A stretch of 64,000 bases of DNA, taken from NCBI GenBank assembly GCA_963836005.1, contig CAWIHS010000004.1, positions 186,001 to 250,000 on the forward strand, written 5' to 3'. The notes beneath the pieces were generated by a model, which made no database searches, was not told the DNA's origin, and saw nothing but the letters and a program-made list of their open reading frames with translations. Shown here piece by piece: positions 45,285 to 53,619 of this stretch; positions within the stretch are counted from its first letter, which is position 1; the number at the start of each line of letters is the position of its first letter. This DNA comes from CAWIHS01 sp963836005. Lineage in GTDB: Bacteria; Pseudomonadota; Gammaproteobacteria; GRL18. The position numbers and the translations under genes were made by a program.

Positions 45285-45440
45285 GTAACATCTCAATAAG
45301 TCCATGCAGTTTAAGTTCCTTCCCCCTGTCAGGGGGAAGGCCAGGATGGGGGTTGTGTCTATAATCAAACACTTAACCCCCACCCTAACCCTCCCCCTGA
45401 TATGGGGAGGGGATCTTGCATGGACTTATTGAGAAGTTAC
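45285..45440. mobile_element. Miniature element group 2, 156 bp, with 8-bp target duplication
   Basis: Ends GTAACATCTCAATAAGTCCA and TGGACTTATTGAGAAGTTAC are inverted repeats with one mismatch, continuing inward through TGCA. CGTCACTG stands on both sides (45277-45284, 45441-45448). The interior has CCCCCTGTCAGGGGGAAGG and CCCCACCCTAACCCTCCCCC stretches with strong hairpin potential. No protein is encoded. The GTAAC tip and 8-bp duplication are shared with 58465-58720. Confidence 0.85.
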
Positions 45441-45507
45441 CGTCACTGTTTCTAAGCCACTGTTTTTTAATAGCATTGTTCCGCCAGTTTTAACTCAATA
45501 TTTTAAA

Positions 45508-45666
45508 GATGGCGTTTTGCTTGATCCAACAGACAAAGATAGCCGTGGGCAGGCCACTGGCAACTGGATCTGCGAGGTGGGTGAACTGGATGCCACATCC
45601 CGAAAAAGTGATATATCTGCACTGAAAATTTTATCTAGCAGAAGCAGGCGTATGCCTGACCAATGA
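45508..45666 (+). pseudogene. VapE-like (virulence-associated E / plasmid primase) fragment
   Basis: In one frame the bases read DGVLLDPTDKDSRGQATGNW followed by ICEVGELDATSRKSDISALK, which resembles the conserved core of VapE-family proteins (a GELD box and a following RKSDI box). The match stops after about 45 residues. VapE-like proteins are replication-related proteins of phages and genomic islands. There is no start codon and no Walker-type motif. The flanking sequence to 46030 contains no other recognisable fragment. Confidence 0.6.
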
Positions 45667-46030
45667 ATTTGGATTTTTTAAGAATTAACTAACTAATTGA
45701 GGATTTTCCAACGAGAAAAACAATGTAAAAGTATTGACTGAAATCCAACACAAAAAGATACAGATTTTTAAAAAGGCGCGTAACTTGGAGACCGGTAACG
45801 AACCAAAACAGCCAGTCGAGGACAGCGTCTTGAAGGTCTCTTTATGCTCAGAGCAGACATTAATAAATTGGTGAAAATGACCTAAAGCACCAATTTTGTA
45901 TCAATCATCTATACTCTCCAAATTCCATAAAGCGGCCATTCCTGATAGAGAAAATGTGCCGTTGAGCAAAAGCGGGTATACTCAGGTTAAAATATTCAGA
46001 CTTTAGACTCTTATCTCTTGAGTACCCAAT

Positions 46031-46639
46031 ATGCCAGCAGGTCACAGAAACTATCTATCGTTGAAGCACGAACATAAGACTATTCCATATGGAGGTGTCG
46101 GCAAAATACGCAAAGATGGCGATGCGAATTATGGCTTCAAAGATATAAAAGGCAATAACAGACTTCTCGATACAATACCTGAGCTGAAACATGACCCAGC
46201 ACTCATGGCACTAGTTCGGGTTATCAATACTCCGAAAACTGGAATCTTTTCAATAGGCTGCGTCAGTGATCGCTATGAAGATAAAAATCAATTCCGTCAT
46301 TCAGGTTATGTCGAATTCTCATTTAATTCAAAATCATACATAGCGGATGCTGGTCATTATTTTCCGCTATTTTTTAATTTCGATCGTTTACTTGAAAAGA
46401 GTGATTTCGCCGTCAAGGTCGAGTTTAACTGGTCGATTCAGCCAGCAACATTTATCGATAAAAGCGTTACGGGTTATACCTGTACGATTTATCTGAACAC
46501 CTACTTCGTTGAATCAGAAGAAGCGGCTAAAAAAGCATGGGAAGAGACGCTTAGCATATTAGGTCAACATCTGGGTAACATACCCATAGATCACACCGAT
46601 TATATTTTTCTACAAAAGAATAAAAGCATATTATCTTAA
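46031..46639 (+). CDS. Hypothetical protein, 202 residues
   Basis: An open frame starting MPAGHRNYLSLKHEHKTIPY with balanced composition and no signal peptide or membrane helix, so probably cytoplasmic. SIGCVSDRYEDKNQFRHSGY and VEFNWSIQPATFIDKSVTGY suggest a mostly beta fold. I do not recognise the family. It stands alone between a VapE-like fragment and the MFS gene, with long gaps on both sides, so it may be cargo brought with mobile DNA. No ribosome site stands out. Confidence 0.6.
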   Translation: MPAGHRNYLSLKHEHKTIPYGGVGKIRKDGDANYGFKDIKGNNRLLDTIPELKHDPALMALVRVINTPKTGIFSIGCVSDRYEDKNQFRHSGYVEFSFNSKSYIADAGHYFPLFFNFDRLLEKSDFAVKVEFNWSIQPATFIDKSVTGYTCTIYLNTYFVESEEAAKKAWEETLSILGQHLGNIPIDHTDYIFLQKNKSILS

Positions 46640-47063
46640 TTTGTTCGATCTCTTTTCTATACTGGATATTCGTTGAAGGGAAAATGCTTTTGTAAAACAC
46701 CTTGAGGAGTCTGGATTTCCAGGTAATGAGTTTTTCAAAATGGTTAATATACTCATTATCCTTGAAAATGCAGGTTCATTGTCTGCGCCCTTCAGCCCAA
46801 TCATGTATTATTCATACACTCATGGACTTCAGAACTTGACGGCTTCCCTGCATTTCCAATGATTTCGAGTATAGTAACGGAGCTGTTTGTTTCTATTTTC
46901 GTATCGGTTTTAATATCCCGTAAATCAATTAAAAAAACTGAAGTAGAAACCAGGTATATCAGTAACAATATCAGTATTTAAAAAAATAGCTTCATTGTCA
47001 ACGCTGATTGGTTTTGATGACCTATTGCGATAGTTGAAGAGTTAGAGCAGTTCATGGCCTCAC
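46640..47063. other. Long gap without recognisable gene
   Basis: There is no convincing coding frame, RNA or repeat. Stop codons are dense in all frames read. It probably holds decayed sequence. Confidence 0.4.
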
Positions 47064-47103
47064 TTCCAGATAGCGGACATTTACAATTATTAAAAATTGG
47101 ATG
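47064..47103. repeat. 40-bp dispersed repeat (copy 1)
   Basis: TTCCAGATAGCGGACATTTAC and the following AATTGGATG match 50018-50057 with four differences. The sequence may be an insertion-sequence end. It abuts the cytochrome c-like fragment. Confidence 0.65.
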
Positions 47104-47113
47104 CAAGTTTGGT

Positions 47114-47194
47114 AAGGATAAGGCTCAGGCAGCAAATGAGTTAATGAATTCGTGTATTTCATGTCATGCAATGTGGAAACATAAAGTAAAATAG
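47114..47194 (+). pseudogene. C-terminal fragment of a cytochrome c-like protein
   Basis: The frame reads KDKAQAANELMNSCISCHAM followed by WKHKVK and a stop. C-I-S-C-H is a c-type haem-binding motif close to the C terminus, as in cytochrome c-prime type proteins. The upstream part of the gene is replaced by the 40-bp repeat, so only about 27 codons remain. Confidence 0.45.
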
Positions 47195-47272
47195 CCTATT
47201 TTCAAATGATATGTTTAGAACAAACATCCATATATCTATTACTGGTTTTACCGATTTAGGGAACAGTCCTCG

Positions 47273-48661
47273 ATGAACCAGGTATCCCCACTTCACAATG
47301 CCACTTTTCGCAAGTTGTTTGCTGCCCAGGTGATAGCCCTGGTTGGAACAGGATTAAGCACAGTGGCATTAACACTACTGGCTTATGATCTGGCTGGTAA
47401 AAATGCAGCATTAGTACTTGGCATTGCTCTGGCGTTCAAAATGGTCGCTTATGTTTTTTTTGCCCCCATCGTGGGAGGAATTTCCCACCGCTTTCTACGG
47501 AAACCTTTTCTTATTAGCATGGATGTGATTCGAGCAGGAATTATTTTACTCATACCATTCGTGACACAGGTGTGGCAAATATATCTGCTGATTTTCTTGC
47601 TGAATGTTTTTTCTGCTGGCTTCAAACCCGTATTTTCCGCAACCATTCCTGATATTTTTACCGAAGAAAGACTGTATATACGAGCCCTTTCTTTGTCACG
47701 CCTGGCCTATGATTTGGAGAACCTTTTAAGTCCTGTTTTGGCGGGACTTGCTCTACTATTCTTCACTTATACGGGGCTGTTCATTGCTAATTCTGTGGCA
47801 TTTCTAATTTCTGCCATGCTGATTATGTCAACGGTACTGCCATCAGTTCAGGAAGTTTATAGGCAGGGGACTGTGTGGAATGAAGTTAGTTTTGGAATTC
47901 GTTCTTACCTGAAAACCCCCAGGCTGCGTGGCTTGCTAGCCCTCTATATGGGAGTGGCTGGCGCAAGTGCCATGATCATCGTTAATACAGTGATTTACAT
48001 TCGAGATAACTTAGGGGGTAGTAATTCTGATGTTGCATTGGCGTTAAGTGCAGCGGGATTGGGTTCAATGATTACAGCAATCAGTCTACCAAAGGTACTT
48101 GATCGTGTTCAGGATCGCCCTGTGATGTTATTCGGGGCAGTAATGATGGCAATCGGGCTGGGACTTATTTCTAGCAGCCCGTCATTTTTTGAAGTATTAC
48201 CTATATGGTTCCTGATTGGATTGGGCTGGTCATTAGTGCAGACACCAGCAGGACGTGTGATAAATCGTTCCTCATCGCCTGCTGATAGGGCTGCTTATTT
48301 TTCTGCCCAATTTGCACTTTCCCATGCTTGCTGGCTGATATTTTATCTGATGGTGGGATTTATTAGCACTCGATTTGGTGTGGAAATAACAGCCTTTTTT
48401 CTAAGTATGAGTATTTTAGTATTTGTTGCTCTAGCGGCCATATTGTGGCCAAAAGATGATCAAGCTGTTCTTGTTCATGTCCACTCAGAGAAGATCCACG
48501 ATCACAAGCATATCCACGATTCTCACCATAATCACAATCATCAAGGTTGGGAAGGCCCTGAACCACACTCTCACCCACATCGGCATCGGTCAGTGCGCCA
48601 CTCACATGCATATGTCATCGATGATCATCATGCTACATGGCCTGAATCTCCTTCACCGTAA
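47273..48661 (+). CDS. MFS exporter with histidine-rich C-terminal tail (NreB-like, probable nickel resistance)
   Basis: A 462-residue major facilitator protein with about 12 membrane helices (residues about 10-400). It starts NQVSPLHNATFRKLFAAQVI, and GTGLSTVALTLLAYDLAG fits the first helices of the NreB/Bcr-type exporters. The last 60 residues are exceptional: 18 histidines in clusters such as HDHKHIHDSHHNHNHQ and HSHPHRHRSVRHSH. The nickel-resistance exporter NreB of Achromobacter is known for the same design, so export of nickel or cobalt is the best inference. No regulator or other metal gene is adjacent. Confidence 0.78.
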   Translation: MNQVSPLHNATFRKLFAAQVIALVGTGLSTVALTLLAYDLAGKNAALVLGIALAFKMVAYVFFAPIVGGISHRFLRKPFLISMDVIRAGIILLIPFVTQVWQIYLLIFLLNVFSAGFKPVFSATIPDIFTEERLYIRALSLSRLAYDLENLLSPVLAGLALLFFTYTGLFIANSVAFLISAMLIMSTVLPSVQEVYRQGTVWNEVSFGIRSYLKTPRLRGLLALYMGVAGASAMIIVNTVIYIRDNLGGSNSDVALALSAAGLGSMITAISLPKVLDRVQDRPVMLFGAVMMAIGLGLISSSPSFFEVLPIWFLIGLGWSLVQTPAGRVINRSSSPADRAAYFSAQFALSHACWLIFYLMVGFISTRFGVEITAFFLSMSILVFVALAAILWPKDDQAVLVHVHSEKIHDHKHIHDSHHNHNHQGWEGPEPHSHPHRHRSVRHSHAYVIDDHHATWPESPSP

Positions 48662-48788
48662 ATATTTCACTATTTGAAATGGCTGCTTTTTTCCTATAAA
48701 TATTTTCCTGGGAAAATTCTTCAATAGCAGCTCAGGGGCTTTTTTGAATTTAAAAAAAGTGCCTACCCAAAGAATAGGCACTGAGAAT

Positions 48789-49414
48789 TTATACTTCCAT
48801 TTGTTCTGAAATCTCTAATGCATCAGCCACTTCAACCCCCAAATAACGGACTGTACTTTCCAGCTTGCTATGGCCAGGGAATAGCTGAACAGCTCTCAAA
48901 TTCTTAGTTTTTTGATAAATGAAAGCCGCTTTTGTTTGTCGCATGATATGAGTTCCATATTCCATGGGATCTAGACCAATGGATGCAAGCCATTTTTTAA
49001 CGATCAAAGCATATTGACTTGTGGATAGATGCTCAGACTTTTTAAATCGACTTTTAAAAAGTAATCATGATGACTCAGCTGATATTCACTGATTAAATGA
49101 CTCAATGAATCACGGGTTTGTTCTGTAATTTCAAAATGAACCGGTTGCATTGTTTTTTGCTGGTTTATAATGGTTCTATTAAGAAATTTACCACCAGGCA
49201 TCACATCACTTACCCGAAGATTCACCAGGTCACAACCACGTAGTTTACTGTCAATTGCCATATTGAATGAGGCAAGCTCTCGGATATTTTTTTCCATCTT
49301 AAGTCGAATACGTATTTCCCATATTTACTTTAGTTTTAAGGCAGGTTTTTAACCAATAATTCTACTTTTATTCCAAGGGACCCTTTTTTTCTGAGTTAAA
49401 GTAAGTGTTGTCAT
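48789..49414 (-). pseudogene. Tyrosine recombinase/integrase, frameshifted
   Basis: Two overlapping frames together give one short phage-type integrase. The upstream part (to about 49020) has SFNMAIDSKLRGCDLVNLRV with the first catalytic arginine; the downstream part has YGTHIMRQTKAAFIYQKTKN (H-x-x-R) and GHSKLESTVRYLG with the second His and catalytic Tyr. Between them the frame is lost near 49020, just after HDYF. The N-terminal part from about 49414 (MTTLTLTQKKR) also has a stop. All catalytic residues survive, so decay may be recent. Confidence 0.8.
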
Positions 49415-49613
49415 TGTTTGTTTCTCCTTTATTGAATGGTTAATAAAGTATGAAACAGGAATCTTAATGTATTTTATCTACGATGCTTCATATTCTGAAT
49501 GTTATGTAACGACAATTAAACACTGTTTATTGTCATTTATAAATTTTCAAAGTTTGCAGTATAATGGTTGTCTATGAGGATTACTTTCTTAATGTCATGC
49601 GGGAGATTTATTT

Positions 49614-49868
49614 ATGCCAACTTATGATTATCGTTGCCCAAGTAATGGACGTGTTGTTGAAGTCAAACATCGTATGGCAGAAAAAGCCACTACCTGGGGG
49701 CAGCTCTGTGATATGGCGTCTATTAACCCAGAAGATACACCACTGGACAGCCCTGTAGAACGCCTTGCAACGGGCGGCAACGTTGTAACCAGCAACAGCC
49801 TAAACAGCGGTAATGAGCCACCCTGTGCCTCTGGTGGTTGCTGTCCTGGTGGAGCATGTGGAATATAG
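49614..49868 (+). CDS. FmdB-like zinc-ribbon protein
   Basis: An 84-residue protein starting MPTYDYRCPSNGRVVEVKHR, the FmdB-type zinc-ribbon start. The second cysteine of the usual CxxCG knuckle is absent, leaving only Cys8 there. A second cysteine-rich cluster at the C terminus (CASGGCCPGGACGI) could serve as the other half-site. GGGAG precedes the ATG. FmdB proteins were first linked to formamidase/amidase regulation, but most members have no known function. Confidence 0.75.
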   Translation: MPTYDYRCPSNGRVVEVKHRMAEKATTWGQLCDMASINPEDTPLDSPVERLATGGNVVTSNSLNSGNEPPCASGGCCPGGACGI

Positions 49869-50017
49869 CTATAGGGTATCAACCCAGATACCGGCTATTC
49901 AGATTAATGCAACAACCTGGCGGAATGAGTTCCTTTCAATGATCTTACAACTGTAGATAATATGGTAGTGTTGACCTATAGCGATAATTTGAGGCTAAAT
50001 ATAATTTACTGTTTGAA

Positions 50018-50057
50018 TTCCAGATAGCGGACATTTACAAATGTTAATAATTGGATG
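50018..50057. repeat. 40-bp dispersed repeat (copy 2)
   Basis: Matches 47064-47103 from TTCCAGATAGCGGACATTTAC to GGATG. The rest of the 49869-50305 gap shows no gene I can assign. Confidence 0.65.
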
Positions 50058-50305
50058 TAGGATGATTTTCTAATCCGGCAGCAAACGACCCACAGCGGAC
50101 AATTTGGGCATCAGTTGCTGTATACCCGCTTCAGTGACATTCCAGACAATTGGAAAATGAAATATAGGGTATTCACAGACGTACACGTACCGGAACTGCC
50201 TGAATCTTTCTTTAATGATGGACTACATTTGTGAAAACATTATCTGACATATCTAGACTTAACTGTCAGAACGATTAATCCAGGAAGAAACTACTAAGAG
50301 ATAAA

Positions 50306-50439
50306 CATACGTAGGTACTTAAGGATAATTGAGTGTTTGTGGAAGGCAGATAATTGCTCCTGCATGGAAGTATTTACGGCGTCTTCTGGAACAAATACTC
50401 GATTATCCGCACCTGATTTTGCTTAAGTACCTACCTATG
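50306..50439. mobile_element. Miniature inverted-repeat element group 1, complete copy (134 bp)
   Basis: In reverse orientation to the copy at 43766, with tips CATACGTAGGTACTTAAG and CTTAAGTACCTACCTATG. A perfect 10-bp duplication AAGAGATAAA flanks it (50296-50305, 50440-50449). The tips and arms match the other copy but the centre differs: here it is GGAAGGCAGATAATTGCTCC TGC-type sequence, the same core seen at 24404-24505. Non-coding. Confidence 0.88.
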
Positions 50440-50468
50440 AAGAGATAAATAAGTGCAATATGAATAGG

Positions 50469-51680
50469 TTATAAAAGCAGCAAGGGTTTTAAGGATTTAA
50501 TAATTTCTTTTAGCGGTAGCTGACTTGTACCTGCGACAACTAATGGCAATAGAGAAGCTGCTGATAACGGTAATAAGGTGGCTCGGCTAAAAAGCAGGGT
50601 CGATAGTTTTTGGGTTAGTGCATAATCTTTGGCTGGATCGGGACACTGCTCGCTGGTTTCTGCCTTTTCATCTGAATCAGCCATAATATTTCGCCCTATC
50701 GTTTCACGCTCTTTAGCACGGTTATGACACGTAGCCAGTGTATCATAAGCTAACAGTGTCTGATCTTTGAGTGTTCTCAATGGCTTATTAAATGCCAGTA
50801 ACGGTAATGCGAACACACCCAGTACCAGCACTAGCCAGACAGGCATGATAAAACCATACGTGGTGGTTGTCATTTCGTTACTCATCAATGCATTTGCCAC
50901 TGCAGCACCCAAGACACAACTTATGGCAAATACGAACATGGAATACGCATTGGGATATTGACTGATGAAGGCGAGTCCCCCGTTACCATCGGGATGGGTC
51001 GCCACCAGATTCAGTTCGAGCCGGGCTAACTCACGAAGCAGCATGCCCCATACCATCATTCGCCAAAACCAGCGAAACATTAAGAATACATAGATAGGGT
51101 TGCTGACAATGATGACCCACCAACCTGCCAGCGTCAGAGAACGGCTTTCATTAGTGATCTGTACCGACCAGCTTGTTGTGTCCTGAACCAGAAAATGTCC
51201 ATAGAGAAAGAATATTGAAATCAGGTACCCGATAATAAGACAAACCGCTTCTGCAACAAAGTTGTCACGACGGCGTAATGCACGTGATACAGCATTGGCT
51301 GCACCCTGAAATGACTCAGGTGCGAGCAGGGGAGCCCGAACAAACTGTAACAGGTAGCGATTCAATCGCCTTTCAACCTGTCGTTCCATTAAAATGAATA
51401 AACTGGCAGCAATAAAAAACCTGGCCCACGCATTGAGATCAAGCAGATAAGCGCCTGATGCAGCTGAACCAGAGGCTGTACCGGAGAACAGTGTCATTAA
51501 CAGCGGTACCCCCCAGCACAGCCCAATAAACAACAGCGCACGCCAACCGGCATGAAGCGCATGTTCATGCAATAGGCCCAGTTGCCGCTGCAGTTCATAA
51601 AAAGGACCTCCATGTGCCAGTAGAAATTGTTTAAATGTGTCTTCAGTCGTTATTTTGTCGCTGGCGGTTGCTAAATCCAT
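50469..51680 (-). CDS. Polytopic membrane protein of unknown function, 403 residues
   Basis: About five to seven hydrophobic segments (WRALLFIGLCWGVPLLMTLF near 46-65, a pair around 85-95 and 150-170, and others near 190 and 260-300) with charged loops such as MERQVERRLNRYLLQFVRAP. A DUF-type conserved membrane protein by appearance; I do not recognise a named family. The C-terminal end ATLLPLSAASLLPLVVAGTS is again hydrophobic. It follows the small exported gene and DUF2092 gene on the same strand, so the three may form one unit. Confidence 0.75.
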   Translation of the reverse strand: MDLATASDKITTEDTFKQFLLAHGGPFYELQRQLGLLHEHALHAGWRALLFIGLCWGVPLLMTLFSGTASGSAASGAYLLDLNAWARFFIAASLFILMERQVERRLNRYLLQFVRAPLLAPESFQGAANAVSRALRRRDNFVAEAVCLIIGYLISIFFLYGHFLVQDTTSWSVQITNESRSLTLAGWWVIIVSNPIYVFLMFRWFWRMMVWGMLLRELARLELNLVATHPDGNGGLAFISQYPNAYSMFVFAISCVLGAAVANALMSNEMTTTTYGFIMPVWLVLVLGVFALPLLAFNKPLRTLKDQTLLAYDTLATCHNRAKERETIGRNIMADSDEKAETSEQCPDPAKDYALTQKLSTLLFSRATLLPLSAASLLPLVVAGTSQLPLKEIIKSLKPLLLL

Positions 51681-51843
51681 ACTTGATCCTTAACTAATTC
51701 AATACGTTATCTTCTACTCAATGCGTCGTCTTCGATACATGATTTCTTAATAAACTGAGCGCTCTCCAGACTACCCGAGTCGTTAACACTCTATGGAATT
51801 TCATAATTTTCTCCTGCATAAATTATTACCCAATAAGCTGAAT

Positions 51844-52051
51844 TTATGGTGCATCCACTACAATATAAGTCACTGAACTACCCGAAAAAGCAGGTTTGTA
51901 ATAGACTCCACCACAGGAAAAATAAGTTACACCTGCGGAATTAACGTTGGTACACCCTGACGGCAACGTAGCAACGGGTGTACCAACGGCCACAGATGCT
52001 GCAACCACTAAAGAAAAACAGTGGTGTTATTTTTTTTAACAGAGTTTTCAT
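51844..52051 (-). pseudogene. Small exported protein with a single-base frameshift
   Basis: From ATG 52051 (GGAGC upstream) the frame gives MKTLLKKITPLF, then needs one base removed in a run of five T (plus-strand A-run 52014-52018) to continue SLVVAASVAVGTPVATLPSG, then CTNVNSAGVTYFSCGGVYYK and a short end. The joined product is a textbook signal peptide plus a small domain with two cysteines and tyrosine-rich strands. Either a recent mutation or a sequencing error. It starts 12 bases after the DUF2092 gene, so the two are a pair. Confidence 0.65.
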
Positions 52052-52062
52052 AATAGCTCCAT

Positions 52063-52761
52063 TTATTTCATTGTATGAGATTTATCGAGTAATTGAATTT
52101 TCTCAGCCTGTTTGGGTACGACAAAATTGAAAACATCATCTGAAAATGCTGGTTTAACTTCCCAATCCATCAATAAACTGTATTGAGGACTACCCGTGGT
52201 CCATCGGGAGGTGATCACATAGCGTTTGGGCAGGGGATTATCACCGGTTTGTATCCAGATTTGCCAATCGACCTCGGTATTGCGAAAGGCCAGGTGATGA
52301 CATTCCACGCTATCAATGATGGATTTACCGACATAAAAGCCGGACAACAGGCCATTAGAAAGTCTGGCATAATTATTCTCATATATAAGGACGGCCCCCG
52401 GCGTAATAATATCAAATCGCGCATTTGCCATGTCCAAGGCTTCAGAAAGATCCGCTGGCGCATCATCGACTCGCGCATAATAATGATGTGGGGCACTGTA
52501 CAGGGTTAAGGATTTACCATCATAATACAGGCTTTTTTCACCCGTGTCCCCGGTGCGAGTGACATAGAGTTTATTGGGGCTTCTGACCAGGATTTTAACA
52601 TTATGATGCATCATAATTTTCTGCCCGGAATCCAGCATGCTTTCAATAGTAGCCAGCGCAGTGACTTCAAATTGTTGAGTAACTGACAAATAGTTACTCA
52701 TCTGTTTTAGAATTTTATTTGCTTCAGGCTCAATGACCTTTGCCGTAACTACCCACCCCAT
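52063..52761 (-). CDS. DUF2092-type periplasmic protein, N-terminally truncated
   Basis: A 232-residue protein resembling DUF2092, with the LolA-like fold: IEPEANKILKQMSNYLSVTQ at the start, VRSPNKLYVTRTGDTGEKSL, YYDGKSLTLYSAPHHYYARV and a C-terminal VFNFVVPKQAEKIQLL. The signal peptide is incomplete: only PMGWVVTA remains before the mature start, and the upstream codons run in frame into the ISKra4 remnant, separated by a single TAG. Insertion of that element probably removed the original start. Export may therefore be lost. Confidence 0.75.
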   Translation of the reverse strand: MGWVVTAKVIEPEANKILKQMSNYLSVTQQFEVTALATIESMLDSGQKIMMHHNVKILVRSPNKLYVTRTGDTGEKSLYYDGKSLTLYSAPHHYYARVDDAPADLSEALDMANARFDIITPGAVLIYENNYARLSNGLLSGFYVGKSIIDSVECHHLAFRNTEVDWQIWIQTGDNPLPKRYVITSRWTTGSPQYSLLMDWEVKPAFSDDVFNFVVPKQAEKIQLLDKSHTMK

Positions 52762-53416
52762 AGGGAGAAAAATATTTAAAAAAAGTCCTGCAGCATCCCG
52801 AATTCGTGGTGTTGCATGTAGTAAATCTAATACTTCAATGCGGTTCTCAGGCAGTTTTTCAGCCGCTGTCTATAAGGAAGGCTGGCCATCCATGATAATA
52901 ACAACGGGTTTGATGTTGTTAGGGTTAGGTTGCTCATTTTCAGTCACAAACCAGGTAAAAATTTCCTCTGTTGCATTAACTTCCTGACCCTTTTCAGTCC
53001 GTTTTAAACTGGCTCTGACACGTTTGTTCATGGGTTTGATTCGAGGCGTATTGTCCTGTGACTCTGATGTGTTCCGGAACAAAGAATTAACAACATCCTC
53101 TGGTGTCCGTTTATTAGCTGCACTTGAATATAGACTGCCAACGACCGCCATTTTCTTTTTATCGGGTTTCGGGCCTTTTTTAGGTTTGTGGCTTAGGTAA
53201 ACGCTTTACTGTGCTTCCTGATGACAATTCAATTTGATCACCCATATCGCCATCACCTTGTAATACAATAAATTGACCCAGTGCTTGATGACCCATTGAT
53301 AATAATTTAGAAAAAATATCTTGTTTGACCTTATGAACCGCTGTTCCTTGTTTTGCCTGTTCGAAAATATAATCAAGCAGAAGCTCTGCTTCATCCATTA
53401 ACATTTTTTGTTGCAA
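52762..53416 (-). pseudogene. ISKra4-family transposase remnant
   Basis: Two pieces. The first (53416-53180) has SMGHQALGQFIVLQGDGDMG, a typical ISKra4 N-terminal segment. The second (53151-52870) has KMAVVGSLYSSAANKRTPED, then NKRVRASLKRTEKGQEVNAT and VVIIMDGQPSL. It continues after a TAG in frame with EVLDLLHATPRIRDAAGLF. The central part, the frame, and the C-terminal catalytic half are missing. The reading frame then passes into the DUF2092 gene. Confidence 0.75.
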
Positions 53417-53448
53417 AAATGACTCAGGTAGGCTATCTTTTCCATTGA

Positions 53449-53508
53449 AGGTTCCTTTTTTCAGTTATTTATTTTTTCAGCAAAAAAACTATAACTGATG
53501 GAACCTTT
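53449..53508. other. Long imperfect inverted repeat upstream of the arylsulfatase
   Basis: AAGGTTCC with TCAGTTAT at the left pairs with ATAACTGA and GGAACCTT at the right, with a short AT-rich loop; a T-run follows on the plus strand. It could be the outer end of the ISKra4 element or a terminator. It marks the edge of the GC-rich arylsulfatase segment. Confidence 0.5.
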
Positions 53509-53619
53509 TTTTCATATTAGGGTTTGATCTATCTTGTAATTTCAAATATTTATAGGCGCGGCCTGTCGGTCACACCCGTGCTACTTAAACAAAACTAAAT
53601 TTACTGGAGGTTCCTCTCG

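Noticed and set aside
45285..45440. C-rich hairpins considered as a CRISPR array
   Set aside because: No regular repeats with spacers; it is one element with inverted tips and a target duplication.
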